Shown: positions 50,997 through 52,279 of the stretch, piece by piece | How positions within the stretch are numbered: the stretch's first letter is position 1 | Layout of the letters: each line of letters begins with the position of its first letter | DNA from: Brevibacterium gallinarum | Lineage (GTDB): Bacteria > Actinomycetota > Actinomycetes > Actinomycetales > Brevibacteriaceae | Assembly: GCF_014836885.1 (NCBI RefSeq) | Contig: NZ_JACSPY010000019.1 | Span: 1-52,279 of the forward strand | Direction of reading: 5' to 3' | DNA length: 52,279 nucleotides | Notes under the pieces: model-generated | The model's input: the letters and a program-made list of their open reading frames with translations, nothing else | What the model was told of the DNA's origin: nothing | The model's database searches: none | Made by a program: the position numbers and the translations under genes

Positions 50997-51725
50997 ATGT
51001 GCGGACGACTGAACATGGCGACTGATCCACACGACATCGTCGCTGAGCTCGGCATCGATGTCGTCGACTACACGTTCGCGCCCCGCTACAACGTCCCTCC
51101 GGGTGCCGCCCTGCCGATCGTCGCCGAACGCGTTGAGGACTCAGGCGAGGTCATCCGCCGGCTCGAGACTGCCCGTTGGGGACTGGTGCCCGGCTGGGCG
51201 AAAGAAGAGAAGATCGGCTTCAAGGCGTTCAACGCCCGTGCCGAGACAGTGCACGAGAAGCCGATGTTCCGCCACGCCTTCGCCTCCCAGCGCTGCATCA
51301 TCCCGGTCACCGGCTACTACGAATGGGAGAAGACCGAGACCGGCAAGCAGCCGTGGCTCATGCAGGCCGAGGCCGAACGCCCTCTTTACATGATCGGGCT
51401 CTTCGAGTTCCGGCGCCGGCCCGACCTCGACGGGCAGGTCGTGACCGACCCGGCCATCAAGAACGGGTGGCTCGTCTCGACCACGATCATCACCTGTCCT
51501 TCGACAGGACACCTGGCCGATGTGCATGACCGGATGCCGGTGATGGCCCAGCCTGAGGCCCTCGGCGACTGGCTGGATCCTTCACACGAAAGCGACAGCG
51601 CGCGCGCCGTGCTCGACGGTCTCATCACCGGCTTCGACCCAGCATCGGTCGAACGCGTCAAAGTCTCAGCAGCGGTCGGGAACGTGAGAAACCAGGATCC
51701 CGCGGTCGCGCAGCCTGTCGAATGA
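50997..51725 (+). CDS. SRAP-domain protein (YedK/HMCES family)
   Basis: 242-residue protein that forms a covalent link to abasic sites in single-stranded DNA. Catalytic Cys2 directly follows the initiator Met (MCGR). 'FNARAET' (Asn79, Glu83), 'GYYEW' (Glu109) and 'DVHDRMPV' (His177) complete the active site. Full family length. The Met-Cys start fixes the start codon. Divergent from marR across 72 bases. Confidence 0.94.
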   Translation: MCGRLNMATDPHDIVAELGIDVVDYTFAPRYNVPPGAALPIVAERVEDSGEVIRRLETARWGLVPGWAKEEKIGFKAFNARAETVHEKPMFRHAFASQRCIIPVTGYYEWEKTETGKQPWLMQAEAERPLYMIGLFEFRRRPDLDGQVVTDPAIKNGWLVSTTIITCPSTGHLADVHDRMPVMAQPEALGDWLDPSHESDSARAVLDGLITGFDPASVERVKVSAAVGNVRNQDPAVAQPVE

Positions 51726-51822
51726 AGCTGCCAGGCGGCCATGATCGGCACCAGTAAGCCGATCCTGCGGACAGCGCGGCAGCGGCCGGACAGACCTGTG
51801 ACGAAGGGCACAGCGTTCCGAG

Positions 51823-51852
51823 TTGCATCGGCACTCCGCAGGGGTCTAAGTT
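51823..51852 (+). promoter_or_regulatory. rRNA operon promoter, distal
   Basis: TTGCAT (51823-51828), 18 bases, TAAGTT (51847-51852). One of three tandem promoter-like pairs before the 16S gene that starts beyond the window. Confidence 0.5.
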
Positions 51853-52007
51853 AGTACTCGTTGCCCAGCGCGACGGACGCAAGTCCAAGTGCTCTGACCA
51901 GGCAAAACGCTTGGAAAGCAGGGCAGTTCTGCTCCACGTCGGAGGGGATGGAGGCATCATCCGGAAGACGGACCAGCGGGCAGGTGAGCGAGATCGCAGA
52001 CAGCGAC

Positions 52008-52037
52008 TTGCACACCGGGTCGCAGATGGTCTAGAGT
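52008..52037 (+). promoter_or_regulatory. rRNA operon promoter, middle
   Basis: TTGCAC (52008-52013), 18 bases, TAGAGT (52032-52037). Just downstream are two small hairpins: CCGCCC/GGGCGG and GCTGCG-GAAA-CGCAGC (52052-52067, GNRA-type loop). Confidence 0.55.
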
Positions 52038-52126
52038 AGAAAACCGCCCGCCTCGCAGGGCGGCTGCGGAAACGCAGCGAAAGCGAGGCCACCCACACGA
52101 ACTTCACGACACGGCGAAACGCCGAG

Positions 52127-52154
52127 TTGACAGAGTCCGAGTGGGAGGTAAGAT
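52127..52154 (+). promoter_or_regulatory. rRNA operon promoter, proximal
   Basis: TTGACA (52127-52132), 16 bases, TAAGAT (52149-52154), the strongest promoter match in the window. Confidence 0.75.
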
Positions 52155-52207
52155 GGAGAAGTTGCCTCGATGAGGCCGGCGCAAGCCAGGCGGAGTCGAT
52201 GAGCGTC

Positions 52208-52217
52208 TGTTCTTTGA
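52208..52217 (+). promoter_or_regulatory. boxA antitermination / rRNA leader
   Basis: TGTTCTTTGA followed by GAACTCAATAG matches the boxA element and leader found before actinobacterial 16S rRNA genes. A CCAGAA/TTCTGG hairpin with a T-rich loop follows near 52250-52272. The 16S gene itself must begin just right of the window. Confidence 0.8.
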
Positions 52218-52279
52218 GAACTCAATAGCGTGTTTGTTTGTTTTTGTGATGCCAGAATTTTTTGTTTCTGGTTGAAGCA

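Noticed and set aside
51743..51764. GATCGGC/GCCGATC hairpin after the SRAP gene as a terminator
   Set aside because: Seven-bp stem with an 8-base loop and no T-run; too weak to call.

Overview
The window reads as chromosome of a high-GC Gram-positive actinobacterium, most likely Brevibacterium or a close relative. The evidence is strongly GC-biased codon use, the tmRNA tag AKSNDRTEFALAA (close to the tag I remember for Brevibacterium), an actinobacterial class Ib ribonucleotide reductase operon, MoxR/DUF58/VWA and PucR-type genes, several apparently leaderless genes, and an rRNA leader at the right edge. The genus call is an inference.

Layout. 1-2.6 kb: a partial DUF222-type gene, smpB, a 0.7 kb non-coding gap with DnaA-box-like sites, then ssrA (tmRNA). 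2.7-12.6 kb: one tightly coupled operon for an oligopeptide ABC importer (binding protein, two permeases, a fused double ATPase) followed by an S66 LD-carboxypeptidase, a serine beta-lactamase-fold hydrolase, an M19 dipeptidase and a class I glutamine amidotransferase. It looks like an uptake-and-dismantle line for D-amino-acid-containing peptides. 12.6-18.7 kb: a Na+/solute symporter, a TPP decarboxylase and a ureohydrolase, divergent from a PucR regulator; this fits catabolism of arginine-type guanidino compounds. 18.7-24 kb: a six-gene MoxR-DUF58-VWA-VWA-TPR operon. 24-28.4 kb: nrdHIEF behind two NrdR boxes and two DnaA-like boxes.

28.47-37.0 kb is an accessory island of lower-GC, unrelated genes. 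It holds a tyrosine integrase cut off by an IS3-family element, a small membrane ORF coupled to a resolvase-like protein without its catalytic serine, an unknown membrane protein, fragments of a serine recombinase and a ParD-like antitoxin, an intact two-gene Hachiman anti-phage system (hamA, hamB), a second IS3 relic and a Fic-like remnant behind a strong palindrome.

37.0-52.3 kb returns to core-like sequence: a COG0523 metal GTPase; a phosphonate-type ABC transporter operon with a HAD phosphatase and an RpiR regulator; an SDR; a nitronate-monooxygenase/crotonase pair; a valine-type catabolic operon (acyl-CoA dehydrogenase, 3-hydroxyisobutyryl-CoA hydrolase, enoyl-CoA hydratase) behind a palindrome-overlapped promoter; an orphan Imm5-like immunity protein; a MarR regulator; a SRAP protein; and the promoter/boxA leader of an rRNA operon whose 16S gene starts beyond the window.

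The most unusual non-gene signal is a short dispersed repeat, CCCGAGGCGGTGG and its variants. It lies between genes and, in frame, inside the ends and linkers of several proteins, above all in the peptide operon.
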